Part shown: positions 17,283 to 26,156 of the stretch, piece after piece
Layout of the letters: each line of letters starts with the position of its first letter
How positions within the stretch are numbered: position 1 is the first letter of the stretch
NCBI RefSeq assembly: GCF_002407245.1
Contig: NZ_CP010681.1
Location: 2,852,001 to 2,916,000, forward strand
Length of the DNA: 64,000 nt
Source: Phaeobacter piscinae
Lineage (GTDB): Bacteria > Pseudomonadota > Alphaproteobacteria > Rhodobacterales > Rhodobacteraceae
Reading direction: 5' to 3'
Translations under genes and position numbers: made by a program
Notes under the pieces: model-generated
What the model was told of the DNA's origin: nothing
The model's input: the letters and a program-made list of their open reading frames with translations, nothing else
Database searches by the model: none

Positions 17283-17327
17283 TTGTGCGCTATAACGCAC
17301 AAGCAGTACTGTGCGCTATAACGTACG
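17283..17327. promoter_or_regulatory. Tandem operator in the regulator/benE divergent promoter
   Basis: TGTGCGCTATAACG occurs at 17284-17297 and again at 17310-17323, 26 bases apart. The first copy is part of the near-perfect palindrome TTGTGCG-CTATAA-CGCACAA (17283-17302); the second has a weaker right half (CGTAC). The spacing puts both on similar faces of the helix. It is the likely binding site of the XRE-cupin protein encoded next to it. Confidence 0.7.
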
Positions 17328-17370
17328 CCCCTCCGATCTCTAGCGGATCCGTCACCTCAGGAAAACCCGG

Positions 17371-18576
17371 ATGCTCAGTTCCTTGAAACTCTCGCATATT
17401 GTTGCAGGCGCGGTTGCCGTGTTGGTGGGCTACACAGGGTCTGTCGCGATCATCTTTCAGGCGATTGAGGCCTCCGGTGCCAGTCAGGCACAGGCCAACA
17501 GCTGGATGCTGGCGCTGGGGCTTGGCATGGGGCTGACCAGCCTTGCGCTGTCACTGATGTATCGGATGCCGATCCTGACCGCCTGGTCCACGCCGGGTGC
17601 TGCTCTGCTCGCTGTGAGTCTGACAGATGTGCCCTTGAGCGATGCGATTGGCGCGTTTCTGTTCTGCGCTGCCCTCCTGATCCTGACCGGGGTGACCGGC
17701 TGGTTTGCCGCGCTGTCCCGGCTGATCCCGGATGCCCTGGCAAATGCCATGCTGGCCGGGTTGTTGTTCCCCTTTGGGCTGGCGGCCTTCAGCGCGTTTC
17801 AATCTGACACCGCTCTGGTCGCGGCCATGGCGGTCACCTTTGTGGCCGGACGGCGGCTGTTTGCACGCTATACCATCCCGGCTGTGCTGGCTGTGGGCAT
17901 TCTGTGGTGCCTTGGCGATGGCAGCTTCACCCACTCTGCCTCAGTGGATCTGACGATGGCTGAGCCGGTCTTTATGATGCCGAGTTTCTCACTGCCGGTA
18001 CTGATCGGGGTTGGTCTGCCGCTTTATATCGTCACCATGTCCTCGCAGAATATGCCCGGCGTGGTCACGCTGAAGGCCGCGGGCTATGCGCCGCCGGTCT
18101 CCGCCAGCCTGATCGTGACTGGTGCCGCCTCATTCGTGCTGGCGCCCTTTGGTGGATTTGCCTTCAACCTCGCCGCCATCACCGCCGCCATCGGTTGCGG
18201 ACCGGAGGCGGATGAAAACCCCAAGACCCGCTACATGGCCGGGGTGATGACGGGGGTGTTTTACATCCTCGTCGGGCTTGGTGGCGCAACGGTCATCAGC
18301 CTGTTCCTGATCGCCCCCACGGCGCTGATCACCACTGTGGCAGGGCTTGCGCTTCTGTCGACCATCGGCAACAGCCTCTCGGCGGCACTGGCGGATGCAC
18401 GGGGGCGCGACGCTGCGCTGATCACCTTCATGGTCACGGTATCCGGCGTCAGTTTCTTTGGAATTGGCGCTGCGTTCTGGGCGCTTGTGGTGGGTATTGC
18501 CGTGAATCACCTGATCACACCCCCGCCACCAAATACGGCAACAGCGGGCACTGCCGCGAATCCGGCCCGACCATGA
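17371..18576 (+). CDS. BenE-family benzoate/proton symporter-like transporter
   Basis: 401 residues, about twelve membrane segments. Family markers: GYTGSVAIIFQAIEASGAS near residue 24, MPILTAWSTPGAALLA, NAMLAGLLFPFGLAAF, MSSQNMPGVVTLKAAGY and FGGFAFNLAAITAAIG. These are the conserved positions of the BenE (benzoate:H+ symporter) family. The gene has AGGAAAACCCGG before its ATG. It is divergent from an XRE-cupin regulator with a tandem operator between. In roseobacters BenE-like proteins often sit without any benzoate catabolic genes, as here, so the true substrate may differ from benzoate. Confidence 0.9.
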   Translation: MLSSLKLSHIVAGAVAVLVGYTGSVAIIFQAIEASGASQAQANSWMLALGLGMGLTSLALSLMYRMPILTAWSTPGAALLAVSLTDVPLSDAIGAFLFCAALLILTGVTGWFAALSRLIPDALANAMLAGLLFPFGLAAFSAFQSDTALVAAMAVTFVAGRRLFARYTIPAVLAVGILWCLGDGSFTHSASVDLTMAEPVFMMPSFSLPVLIGVGLPLYIVTMSSQNMPGVVTLKAAGYAPPVSASLIVTGAASFVLAPFGGFAFNLAAITAAIGCGPEADENPKTRYMAGVMTGVFYILVGLGGATVISLFLIAPTALITTVAGLALLSTIGNSLSAALADARGRDAALITFMVTVSGVSFFGIGAAFWALVVGIAVNHLITPPPPNTATAGTAANPARP

Positions 18577-18696
18577 TCCGCCAAAGCCTGCAAAATTTCG
18601 CAGAAACCACCAGATAATTACCGCAGACCGCCCCGACATGTTGCCTTTGTTGCGCAAATCGTGTCCCTGAGGGGCAAAGACAAGGGAACCAGCCAG

Positions 18697-20541
18697 ATGC
18701 CAATGTACCGATCCAGAACCTCCACCCATGGCCGCAACATGGCCGGCGCACGCGGCCTGTGGCGCGCCACCGGCATGACGGATGATGATTTCGGCAAGCC
18801 GATCATCGCCATCGTCAATTCCTTCACCCAGTTCGTGCCCGGCCACGTCCACCTGAAGGATCTGGGCCAGATGGTCGCCCGCGAAGTTGAAGCGGCCGGT
18901 GGTGTCGCGAAGGAGTTCAACACCATCGCGGTGGATGACGGCATCGCCATGGGCCATGACGGCATGCTCTACTCCCTGCCCTCCCGCGAGGTGATCGCCG
19001 ACAGCGTCGAATATATGGTCAACGCCCATTGTGCCGACGCCATGGTCTGCATCTCCAATTGTGACAAGATCACGCCGGGGATGCTGATGGCCGCCATGCG
19101 CCTCAATATTCCGGCGATCTTCGTCTCCGGTGGTCCTATGGAAGCTGGCAAGATCGACATCGCCGATCTCGACATGAAAAAGATTGACCTGGTGGACGCC
19201 ATGGTCGCCGCCGCCAGCGACACGATGACCGATGAGCAAGTGCAGCACATCGAGGAAAACGCCTGCCCGACCTGCGGGTCCTGCTCCGGCATGTTCACCG
19301 CAAACTCGATGAACTGCCTGGCCGAAGCACTGGGGCTGGCGCTGCCGGGCAATGGTTCAACCCTCGCCACCCATGCCGACCGCAAGCATCTGTTCCTGGA
19401 AGCAGGCCGCAAGATCGTCGACATCACCAAGCGCCACTATGTCGGCGAGGAAAAAGGCCTGCTGCCGCGTGAAATCGCCACCTTTGATGCGTTTGAAAAC
19501 GCCATGAGCCTCGATATCGCCATGGGCGGCTCAACCAATACCGTGCTGCATCTTCTGGCGATCGCCAATGAGGGCAAGGTTGATTTCACCATGACCGACA
19601 TGGATCGCCTCAGCCGCAAGGTCCCCTGCCTTTGCAAGGTCGCACCGAACATCGAGAATGTGCATATGGAAGACGTCCATCGCGCCGGTGGCATCTTCTC
19701 CATCCTCGGCGAGTTGAGCCGTGCGGGCCTGTTGCACAATGAATGCAGCACCGTGCATTCCAGCACCATGGGTGAAGCCATCGCCAAATGGGACATCAAG
19801 GTCGCCAACAACCCCGACGCCGAAGCGTTGTTCAAGGCGGCCCCCGGCGGCGTACGCACCACCGAAGCGTTTTCACAGTCCAACCGCTACAAGGAGCTGG
19901 ACACCGACCGTGAGGGGGGCGTGATCCGGTCCAAAGACCATGCCTTTAGCCAGGATGGCGGTCTGGCGGTGCTGTTTGGCAATATCGCGCGTGACGGCTG
20001 CATCGTGAAAACCGCCGGTGTGGATGAGAACATCCTGAAGTTCACCGGGTCCGCCTATGTCTGCGAAAGCCAGGACCAGGCGGTAAACGACATCCTGACC
20101 AGCAAGGTGAAAGAGGGCGACGTGGTGGTGATCCGCTATGAGGGTCCGCGCGGTGGCCCCGGTATGCAGGAGATGCTCTACCCGACCTCCTACCTGAAAT
20201 CAAAGGGCCTCGGCAAAGCCTGTGCGCTGCTGACCGATGGCCGTTTCTCCGGCGGCACCTCGGGCCTGTCGATTGGGCATGTCTCACCCGAAGCGGCAGA
20301 GGGCGGCATCATCGGGCTCGTCCAACAGGGCGACACCATCGAGATCGACATCCCCAACCGCACCATCCATCTGGCGGTTTCGGACGAAGAACTGGCCGCA
20401 CGCCGCGCCGCTCAGGACGCAGCTGGCTGGAAACCGGTAAAGCCGCGCAAACGCAAAGTCTCCACCGCGCTCAAGGCCTATGCGCTGCTGGCCACATCAG
20501 CCGCCAAAGGCGCCGTGCGCGCCCTGCCTGACGACGAATAA
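18697..20541 (+). CDS. ilvD: Dihydroxy-acid dehydratase
   Basis: 614 residues, full length, from ATG 18697 ([20 protein letters not shown], the conserved start); an in-frame GTG at 18661 is ignored. Iron-sulfur ligands are visible: C122 in [11 protein letters not shown] and the C193/C196 region [40 protein letters not shown] is the second family signature. The enzyme dehydrates dihydroxyisovalerate and dihydroxymethylvalerate in valine, leucine and isoleucine synthesis. It is transcribed alone and followed by a strong terminator. Functionally it feeds leuB/leuC/leuD found 30-38 kb further along. Confidence 0.97.
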   Translation: MPMYRSRTSTHGRNMAGARGLWRATGMTDDDFGKPIIAIVNSFTQFVPGHVHLKDLGQMVAREVEAAGGVAKEFNTIAVDDGIAMGHDGMLYSLPSREVIADSVEYMVNAHCADAMVCISNCDKITPGMLMAAMRLNIPAIFVSGGPMEAGKIDIADLDMKKIDLVDAMVAAASDTMTDEQVQHIEENACPTCGSCSGMFTANSMNCLAEALGLALPGNGSTLATHADRKHLFLEAGRKIVDITKRHYVGEEKGLLPREIATFDAFENAMSLDIAMGGSTNTVLHLLAIANEGKVDFTMTDMDRLSRKVPCLCKVAPNIENVHMEDVHRAGGIFSILGELSRAGLLHNECSTVHSSTMGEAIAKWDIKVANNPDAEALFKAAPGGVRTTEAFSQSNRYKELDTDREGGVIRSKDHAFSQDGGLAVLFGNIARDGCIVKTAGVDENILKFTGSAYVCESQDQAVNDILTSKVKEGDVVVIRYEGPRGGPGMQEMLYPTSYLKSKGLGKACALLTDGRFSGGTSGLSIGHVSPEAAEGGIIGLVQQGDTIEIDIPNRTIHLAVSDEELAARRAAQDAAGWKPVKPRKRKVSTALKAYALLATSAAKGAVRALPDDE

Positions 20542-20569
20542 TCGACGCTGTCAGGTACTCCTCATTTAA

Positions 20570-20600
20570 GGCCCCGGCATCTTGGATGTCGGGGCTTTTT
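20570..20600 (+). terminator. Rho-independent terminator after ilvD
   Basis: GCCCCGGCATC, loop TTG, GATGTCGGGGC then TTTTT. The stem is 11 bp with one G-T-type mismatch at most, 29 bases past the ilvD stop. Confidence 0.92.
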
Positions 20601-20655
20601 CTATCATAGGAAACGGACCCTATTCGACAGACCGCAGAATCGCTGGAGATCCGAC

Positions 20656-21123
20656 ATGACCATTTGGCGCCCCGCCCAATCCATTCGCGTGAAAACCATT
20701 GGTCTGCCCTGGCGCAAAGGCCATTTTCTCGCGGCGGAGGTCCCCGATGACAGCGGCCAAACCAAAGGTGTCCGCCCTCTGGGGGGCACGGTTGAATTTG
20801 GCGAGACCTGGCAACAGGCGCTGCAACGGGAGTTTCAGGAAGAGCTCGGTGTGGAGATCACCATAATCGGCGCGCCGGTGGTACTGGAAAACATCTATCA
20901 GCACGAAGGCCAGATCGGTCATGAGATCATCTTCGCCGCACAGGTTACTTGGCCAGAGACCCCGCATTTGGCAGGCGATACAATTGAGTTTTTCGAAGAC
21001 AACGGTCTGAAATGTATCGCCAGATGGTTTCACCCTGATACACTGGAGGCCGACGGGACAGAGCTGTTTCCAACCGGATTAAAAGCGCATCTGCAAGATC
21101 TGGGATCCTCGACACGCGCATAA
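20656..21123 (+). CDS. Nudix hydrolase
   Basis: 155 residues. The Nudix box is complete: GGTVEFGETWQQALQREFQEELG (about residues 43-65), matching G-x5-E-x7-REUxEExGU, with the Glu residues that bind the metal. The rest of the fold is compatible (IRVKTIGLPWRKGHFLAAEV before it; FHPDTLEADGTELFPTGLK after it). Such enzymes hydrolyse nucleoside diphosphates linked to another group; specificity cannot be told. The ATG has GGAG eight bases upstream. Transcribed alone after the ilvD terminator. Confidence 0.9.
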   Translation: MTIWRPAQSIRVKTIGLPWRKGHFLAAEVPDDSGQTKGVRPLGGTVEFGETWQQALQREFQEELGVEITIIGAPVVLENIYQHEGQIGHEIIFAAQVTWPETPHLAGDTIEFFEDNGLKCIARWFHPDTLEADGTELFPTGLKAHLQDLGSSTRA

Positions 21124-21138
21124 GGCACGAACCCCTTC

Positions 21139-21235
21139 ACCTTTCCCGAAATACTCCCGCCGGAGGCGCGCCGCGCCAGCGGCGCCAGGCCCAACCGGGT
21201 CAGATCATATCAATGATCGCCACCCCGGGCGGGAG
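21139..21235. repeat. Roseobacter-type intergenic repeat (copy 1)
   Basis: Begins CACCTTTCCCGAAATACTC and continues into GC-rich inverted sequence. The first bases match the copy at 44754 (CACCTTTCCAAAATACTC) and the AAATA-TCCC core is shared with the copy at 29069. It sits between the Nudix and sulfotransferase genes. Confidence 0.5.
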
Positions 21236-21252
21236 CATCGCGCGGCTTGGGA

Positions 21253-22071
21253 TCACTCACCCAATTTGGCGTGCACCTCATCCAGATCGATCTCACCCAC
21301 CGGCATCTTGTTGGCGGGGTTTTCGAAGTCATATTTGAACACTTCGAAATCCCGCTTATAGATTTCATAAATCAGATGCATCGAGAGGTCGTCGAAATAG
21401 TCTTCGACCGGATGGGCGCGTTTGGGGCCGTGGCCTTCGCTTTCGTTAAAGCGCGGGATCTGGGTCAGATCCACCTGATGCGGCGTCTCGATCGCGTCCA
21501 GCACATCCTGCATGCCCTCATTGAAGGCTTCGGTCCAGATCACCTTGTCGTACCGGCCACCGTTGCAGATGAAGGTCGAGACATGGCCCGATGTGGCTGA
21601 CCAGTGGATGTCCGGCTCCATCGGGCGGCGAAACTTCACCGTGTCTCGGACAAACAACAGAAAACGGCGGAAGCTCTTGATCTGATCAAACGGCTCTTTG
21701 CCGTCATCGCCGCCCACATCAATCCCGTAGTCATAGGTGAGCCGCGGCACCAGATTGCCCCGGTAACGTTTGCCATTGCGCTGAATGCCGCAAATCTTGT
21801 CGAAGAAGGAACTCAGCACGCGGGTGTAAGGGTTACGCACGCAGGTAAATGCGTAGGATTTCTGCGCCTGAACATTGCTGGTGATCAACGGCTGGCTGTC
21901 AGGCAGCGCCCATTTGTGCAGACCGCCCTTGGCATCGTGAATATCACCGTCAAAGAACTGCCCGTGGTCGGAGTAATACATGATCTGGCCGATGGTGGAG
22001 CAGGCACATTTGGGCACCACGCGATAGACCACGCTTTCGCTCTCCGTCATCCAGGTGCCTGGAAATCCCAT
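21253..22071 (-). CDS. Sulfotransferase family 2-type protein (carbohydrate sulfotransferase-like)
   Basis: 272 residues from ATG 22071, preceded by GGGGGAGAG; an earlier ATG at 22101 adds ten poorly conserved residues. The 5'-phosphosulfate loop is VVPKCACSTIGQIMYY near residue 17 and the 3'-phosphate motif is CVRNPYTRVLSSFFDKI near residue 80, together diagnostic of PAPS-dependent sulfotransferases. The C-terminus (FDDLSMHLIYEIYKRDFEVFKYDFENP) matches the final Y-x(2)-DF pattern of the family. It should transfer sulfate from PAPS to a glycan. It is divergent from a Core-2/I-branching glycosyltransferase 142 bases away, so both may act on the same exported polysaccharide or lipid. Confidence 0.86.
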   Translation of the reverse strand: MGFPGTWMTESESVVYRVVPKCACSTIGQIMYYSDHGQFFDGDIHDAKGGLHKWALPDSQPLITSNVQAQKSYAFTCVRNPYTRVLSSFFDKICGIQRNGKRYRGNLVPRLTYDYGIDVGGDDGKEPFDQIKSFRRFLLFVRDTVKFRRPMEPDIHWSATSGHVSTFICNGGRYDKVIWTEAFNEGMQDVLDAIETPHQVDLTQIPRFNESEGHGPKRAHPVEDYFDDLSMHLIYEIYKRDFEVFKYDFENPANKMPVGEIDLDEVHAKLGE

Positions 22072-22213
22072 CTGTCTCTCCCCCGTCCCCATGCGCCGCA
22101 ATTGGCGCCACGTACGACTCTAGTCGTTAAAAGCGAAATAATGCGGTTTATTCAGTGAGAATTCGTCAGTATCAAGGAAACAATCAATCAAAATACGACA
22201 CCGGGGCGCTGTC

Positions 22214-23791
22214 ATGGCAAAAATCGCATATGTTCTGCTGTGCCATAAGGACCCAGAGGCGATTATTCAGCAGGCAGAGCGACTAACCGCAGCCGGTGAT
22301 TATATGGCGATCCACTTCGATGGGCGCTCTCCGGCCAGCGATTATCAGCAGATCCGCACCGCCCTGAAGGACAATCCCAACATCTGCTTTGCCCGCAAGC
22401 GGGTCAAATGCGGCTGGGGGGAATGGTCGCTGGTTCAGGCAACGCTCTACGCGCTGGAAAGCGCGGTCGCCACCTTCCGGCGCGCGACACATTTCTACAT
22501 GGTGTCGGGCGACTGCATGGCGATCAAGACCGCGGAATATGCCCATCAGCTGCTCGACAGCCGGGATTGTGACTATATCGAAAGTTTCGATTTCTTTGAA
22601 AGCAACTGGATCAAGACCGGTATGAAAGAGGACCGACTGATCTATCGCCATGTCTTCAACGAACGCAAAAACAAGCGCCTCTTCGATCTGAGCCACAGCC
22701 TGCAGAAGCGCCTGGGCCTGACCCGCGCCCTGCCTGAGGACATGCAGATCCAGATCGGCAGCCAATGGTGGTGCCTGCGTCGCCGCACCGTCGAGTGGAT
22801 CCTGTCCTTCCTGAGTGAGCGGCGCGATGTGCTGCGATTTTTTCGCACCACCTGGATCCCGGATGAGACCTTCTTTCAGACCCTGGTGCGTCACCTGGTC
22901 CCCACGAAGGAGATCGAAAGCCGCACACTGACATTGCTGATGTTCTCGGACTACGGGATGCCGGTGCAGTTCTACAATGATCACTACGACATGCTGATGG
23001 GGCAGGATTTCCTCTTTGCCCGCAAGATCAGCCCCGAAGCGCAGGAGCTGAAATCCCGTCTTGGCGCGCTGTATGCCGAGCAGGGTGTTGAATTTCAGAT
23101 CTCCAATGAGGGGCGCAATCTTTATGGGTTTCTAACCAAACGCGGGCGCAACGGGCTGCGCTTTGCCCCCCGGTTCTGGGAAACCGAAAGTACGCTGGGG
23201 CGCAACCGCGAACTGCTGATCATCAGCTGTAAGAAATGGCATGTCGCCAAGCGCCTGATTGAGCGGCTGCGCGAGGTCAGCAACGTCCCGGCGCTGGCCT
23301 ATCTCTTTGACGAGGAAGGCACCGACATGCCCGATCTTGGCGGCATCGAGGCGACGCTCTGGAAGCGCACGCGCCACCGTCGCGCGCTGGTGCGGATGTT
23401 GTTTGATTACTATGAAACCGACCGCCTGGTGATCTGCCTTGATCCATCAGCGTTGGAGCTGATGCAGGATTTCTGTGCGGATCGGGCCATCACGCGCATC
23501 CTGCAGATCGAATGCAGTCTCAGCGACGACTACTTAACCGGCCATGCCGAGCGCATCGGGCTGGCCGGCCAACAGACCGCCACCGCCGCGCTGGAACGGT
23601 TGCTGCCGACCATCCGCAACGACATCCAGCACGAATCCGACCGTATCCGCGATGTTGGGTTTGACCACCACAGCCTGATCCGCGAAAGCGACAGTGATGA
23701 GCAGATCGCCGAACAGCTGATGCCGTTTCTGGCGTTGGATCATGAGGCCGCTCTGACACTTGCGCGGACCGAGCATCTCTTCTCAGACTAG
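22214..23791 (+). CDS. Core-2/I-branching-type glycosyltransferase with extra C-terminal domain
   Basis: 525 residues. The first 270 residues carry the branch-enzyme fold: IAYVLLCHKDPEAIIQQAERL, MAIHFDGRSPASDYQQI, VKCGWGEWSLVQATLYAL, HFYMVSGDCMAIKTAEYA and GSQWWCLRRRTVEWIL followed by WIPDETFFQTLV. These match GT14-like beta-1,6-N-acetylglucosaminyltransferases. Residues ~330-525 form a separate domain beginning RELLIISCKKWHVAKRLIERL, which I think is a DUF5927-type domain found fused to this enzyme in Rhodobacteraceae; that name is from memory. There is no membrane segment. The likely role is in a surface glycan with the neighbouring sulfotransferase. Confidence 0.85.
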   Translation: MAKIAYVLLCHKDPEAIIQQAERLTAAGDYMAIHFDGRSPASDYQQIRTALKDNPNICFARKRVKCGWGEWSLVQATLYALESAVATFRRATHFYMVSGDCMAIKTAEYAHQLLDSRDCDYIESFDFFESNWIKTGMKEDRLIYRHVFNERKNKRLFDLSHSLQKRLGLTRALPEDMQIQIGSQWWCLRRRTVEWILSFLSERRDVLRFFRTTWIPDETFFQTLVRHLVPTKEIESRTLTLLMFSDYGMPVQFYNDHYDMLMGQDFLFARKISPEAQELKSRLGALYAEQGVEFQISNEGRNLYGFLTKRGRNGLRFAPRFWETESTLGRNRELLIISCKKWHVAKRLIERLREVSNVPALAYLFDEEGTDMPDLGGIEATLWKRTRHRRALVRMLFDYYETDRLVICLDPSALELMQDFCADRAITRILQIECSLSDDYLTGHAERIGLAGQQTATAALERLLPTIRNDIQHESDRIRDVGFDHHSLIRESDSDEQIAEQLMPFLALDHEAALTLARTEHLFSD

Positions 23792-23822
23792 GGCAGCCTT
23801 ATCATCGGGCCGCCCTAGTCTG
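23784..23822. terminator. Hairpin between convergent genes
   Basis: Arms CAGACTAGGGC and GCCCTAGTCTG (11 bp, perfect) enclose a 17-base loop. The left arm overlaps the TAG stop of the glycosyltransferase. No T tract follows on either side, but the position between convergent genes suggests a bidirectional transcript end. Confidence 0.5.
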
Positions 23823-23846
23823 CTATCCTGATCCGAGCGCGGCGTG

Positions 23847-24494
23847 TTACTTCTGCTTCCAGCTGTCCAGCCAGCGCCGGACCCGGCCACGCCGCTCTGA
23901 GAGCGCATCACCCGCAGCGTAAAGACTGTCCTCGACATTCTCGACCATCGGGTCGATGCGGGCACGGCGGAAGCGGCGCCAGCGTACATAAAGCGCCCAG
24001 ATCACCGCCGCCAACATGGTCAGGAAGATGATGTTGAACCAATTCACTTGGCTATACTTCGGCCCGCTCACAGGCTTCACCGCAACCGCATTCGGGAAGA
24101 TAGACAGAAATTCATTTCGCCAGCCATAGTGGCGCAGCAGCACCCATTGTGGATCAGCCTTGGTGGAGGCGAGATCGGTCAGCTCGGCCTGCAGGTTGGA
24201 GCTGTCCAGCTTGAAATAGGGCGGCCAGCCCCAGCCGGTGTCCTCGTTTCGATAAACGATGGGGCGACCATTGGGCAGGAACGCCTCCACGAAGCGGACA
24301 TCGCGATTGACGCTGGTCGCGCTTTCCTGGGCCGTGTCCTGCTGCGCCCAGAAAATCGAGTTTTCGCCGAAATCGACCCGGCGCACCTCAGTCTTGACCA
24401 CGCGCACCACATCATTCTGCGGCAGCGTGTAATGCAGAAAGGCCCCTGCCAGCAGCCAGATGGTGAGAATGAACACCCATTTGATATAACGCAT
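23847..24494 (-). CDS. DUF1523 family membrane protein
   Basis: 215 residues. The N-terminal membrane segment (VFILTIWLLAGAFLHYTLPQ, residues 7-26) runs straight into NDVVRVVKTEVRRVDFGENSIFWA, which I recognise as the DUF1523 signature common in Rhodobacteraceae. A second membrane segment lies near 150-172 (WFNIIFLTMLAAVIWALYVRW), leaving a periplasmic domain of about 120 residues and a basic cytoplasmic tail (RRGRVRRWLDSWKQK). Function unknown. It is the last gene of the coupled minus-strand cluster, with TGAGG nine bases before its ATG and a 10-base gap from the previous gene. Confidence 0.8.
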   Translation of the reverse strand: MRYIKWVFILTIWLLAGAFLHYTLPQNDVVRVVKTEVRRVDFGENSIFWAQQDTAQESATSVNRDVRFVEAFLPNGRPIVYRNEDTGWGWPPYFKLDSSNLQAELTDLASTKADPQWVLLRHYGWRNEFLSIFPNAVAVKPVSGPKYSQVNWFNIIFLTMLAAVIWALYVRWRRFRRARIDPMVENVEDSLYAAGDALSERRGRVRRWLDSWKQK

Positions 24495-24504
24495 CTCAGC
24501 GACC

Positions 24505-24771
24505 TCACATGAAATTCATGACATAGACCAGAAGCGCAATGGCCCCCAGCGGCACGACATAGACCAACAGGATCAATCTGCGCCGCAGTGACCTGTCATA
24601 TTGGTGCAACCCGCGCTGGATGAAGGCGGAACGGTCTCCGGTCAACCCCTTCTCGGCCCAACGACGTTTCAGCTTGGCGCGCCGCACCTCGCGCGAGTAG
24701 AGCGAGACAATGCCGTAGATCACAGTCAGCACCACCAGCAAAATCGCCATCAGGCGGATAAAGGCAAACAT
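24505..24771 (-). CDS. Small two-helix membrane protein of the ATPase cluster
   Basis: 88 residues. Two membrane segments (FIRLMAILLVVLTVIYGIVSLY, residues 4-25, and LILLVYVVPLGAIALLVYVMNF, about 66-87) flank a basic cytoplasmic stretch (RREVRRAKLKRRWAEKGLTGDRSA; I quote approximate residues). No family name is known to me. Its ATG overlaps the stop of the DUF6638-type gene as TGATG, which indicates coupling, and ten bases separate it from the DUF1523 gene. The two together suggest a membrane platform for the cluster. Confidence 0.75.
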   Translation of the reverse strand: MFAFIRLMAILLVVLTVIYGIVSLYSREVRRAKLKRRWAEKGLTGDRSAFIQRGLHQYDRSLRRRLILLVYVVPLGAIALLVYVMNFM

Positions 24772-26156
24772 CAGCGGCGCCCCCTGTTGCCAGATCTGCT
24801 GCTGACAGCGCCCCAGGGGCCGACCCGTTCGACCAGACTGTCTGTTCGGCGCTGCTTCGGCTGATCCTGCGCGCTCGTGCTGCGACCGCTCATGTCCGGC
24901 TCATGGCCAAATAGCGCCGCCCGCGCGCCTGCCTTGTCCATCGCGTATTCGCGCGCAAGGAAGGCGACGACGTGGTCCTTCTTCGCCTCCGGCCAGCTGC
25001 GATACTGCTGATAAAACGCTTCCTTGTGGCAGATGAACAGCTGGCGGAAATCCAGCGGCGTCAGCTCTGCCAGCAGCATATTGACCAGATCGCGGTTCGG
25101 CGTGTTGGTGGCCCGCAGGCAGTAGAAATAGGCCGGGTGATCCGATTTGATCCGGGGCCATTTGCCACCGCTTTCAGCCCAGCGAACCATCGCCGCCATA
25201 CCTTCGAACTCAGCCGGCAGCTCGCTTGCGTGGCGGGCCGCCATCCGCCGCAGATCGCTGCGCGACAGGCCCGAGAGGTCCATCCCCTTGTCCGCCAGCA
25301 CGCTGACGGCCAGAAATCCCATCTTCTGGCGCAGGATGGCCGCACCATCGACGCCGCGCGCGCGGATGATTGGCTCCACCAGCCCGTTCAGTTCCAGAAA
25401 TTTCGCAATCGCATTGTCCTGCGTTAGGTCAAACACCCGGTCCAGCGGCACGCCTTCGGGTTTTTCCCCACTGGCGATGAGGGCCGGATGCTCGACATCC
25501 TGAAACACATAAAGCCCGCCAAAATGCGCGGTCCAGAAATTCTGTTGCTCAAACACCTCATGCTTCAACCGCACCGGGTTGCGGGTAACATCGCCGGTTT
25601 TTTCCGCCGTCGCGATCATCTCAGCGATCAGCGCGTCGTCAAACCAGCCGTCTTCCTCGCTCTTGAAGCGATCTACCAGTTCGGCCAGCTGATCGGCCTG
25701 CCGCAGCGTGCCCCTTGTGGTGTCCGCCTCGACCCTGACCTGCCGGATGTCAAAAAGCTGCGCGGGCGTTGCGACCTCAAACACCGAATTGACCAATTCA
25801 CCCGCCACCGCATCGGTCGCGGTCAGCGCAAACAGCTGGCTTTCATTTGCGGCAATGAACCGGCGCAGGATGTCCCGGCTGGTGGAGAATTTCACATTCA
25901 GAAGCGGGCAACGCTTCTGTTCGGTGCTGAGGAGAATGAACTGCCGGTTCACACCCGCATGGTTCAGATAGTGGTCATCCCCCAGCTCATCGCCCACTTC
26001 GGGGGAGTAGCCAGAGATATCAACGTGGAATTCCGTGAGGCGCGTGGTCTTGCCGGTCAGATGTTTCAACGCGCGGTTATACCTCTCCACCAATGCGGGC
26101 GAGGCCACATGGAAGAGATTGCCGAACATCAGACCGTTCTGGATGAGGCGTTTCAT
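24771..26156 (-). CDS. DUF6638-type protein of the ATPase cluster
   Basis: 461 residues, no membrane segment or signal peptide. It begins MKRLIQNGLMFGNLFHVASP and has conserved-looking blocks LTEFHVDISGYSPEVGDELGD, HFGGLYVFQDVEHPALIASGE and WPEAKKDHVVAFLAREYAMDK. The C-terminal 45 residues (after FGHEPDMSG) are basic and low-complexity, probably disordered. I believe this is the family called DUF6638, restricted mainly to Rhodobacterales; the function is unknown. The ATG (26156) overlaps the AbiC-like stop by four bases, and the ribosome site AGGAG lies inside the AbiC-like 3' end. Confidence 0.7.
   Translation of the reverse strand: MKRLIQNGLMFGNLFHVASPALVERYNRALKHLTGKTTRLTEFHVDISGYSPEVGDELGDDHYLNHAGVNRQFILLSTEQKRCPLLNVKFSTSRDILRRFIAANESQLFALTATDAVAGELVNSVFEVATPAQLFDIRQVRVEADTTRGTLRQADQLAELVDRFKSEEDGWFDDALIAEMIATAEKTGDVTRNPVRLKHEVFEQQNFWTAHFGGLYVFQDVEHPALIASGEKPEGVPLDRVFDLTQDNAIAKFLELNGLVEPIIRARGVDGAAILRQKMGFLAVSVLADKGMDLSGLSRSDLRRMAARHASELPAEFEGMAAMVRWAESGGKWPRIKSDHPAYFYCLRATNTPNRDLVNMLLAELTPLDFRQLFICHKEAFYQQYRSWPEAKKDHVVAFLAREYAMDKAGARAALFGHEPDMSGRSTSAQDQPKQRRTDSLVERVGPWGAVSSRSGNRGRR

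Noticed and set aside
18130..19248. Minus-strand frame of 372 codons opposite benE and ilvD
   Set aside because: Overlaps two well-supported genes and is His/Asp-rich shadow sequence.
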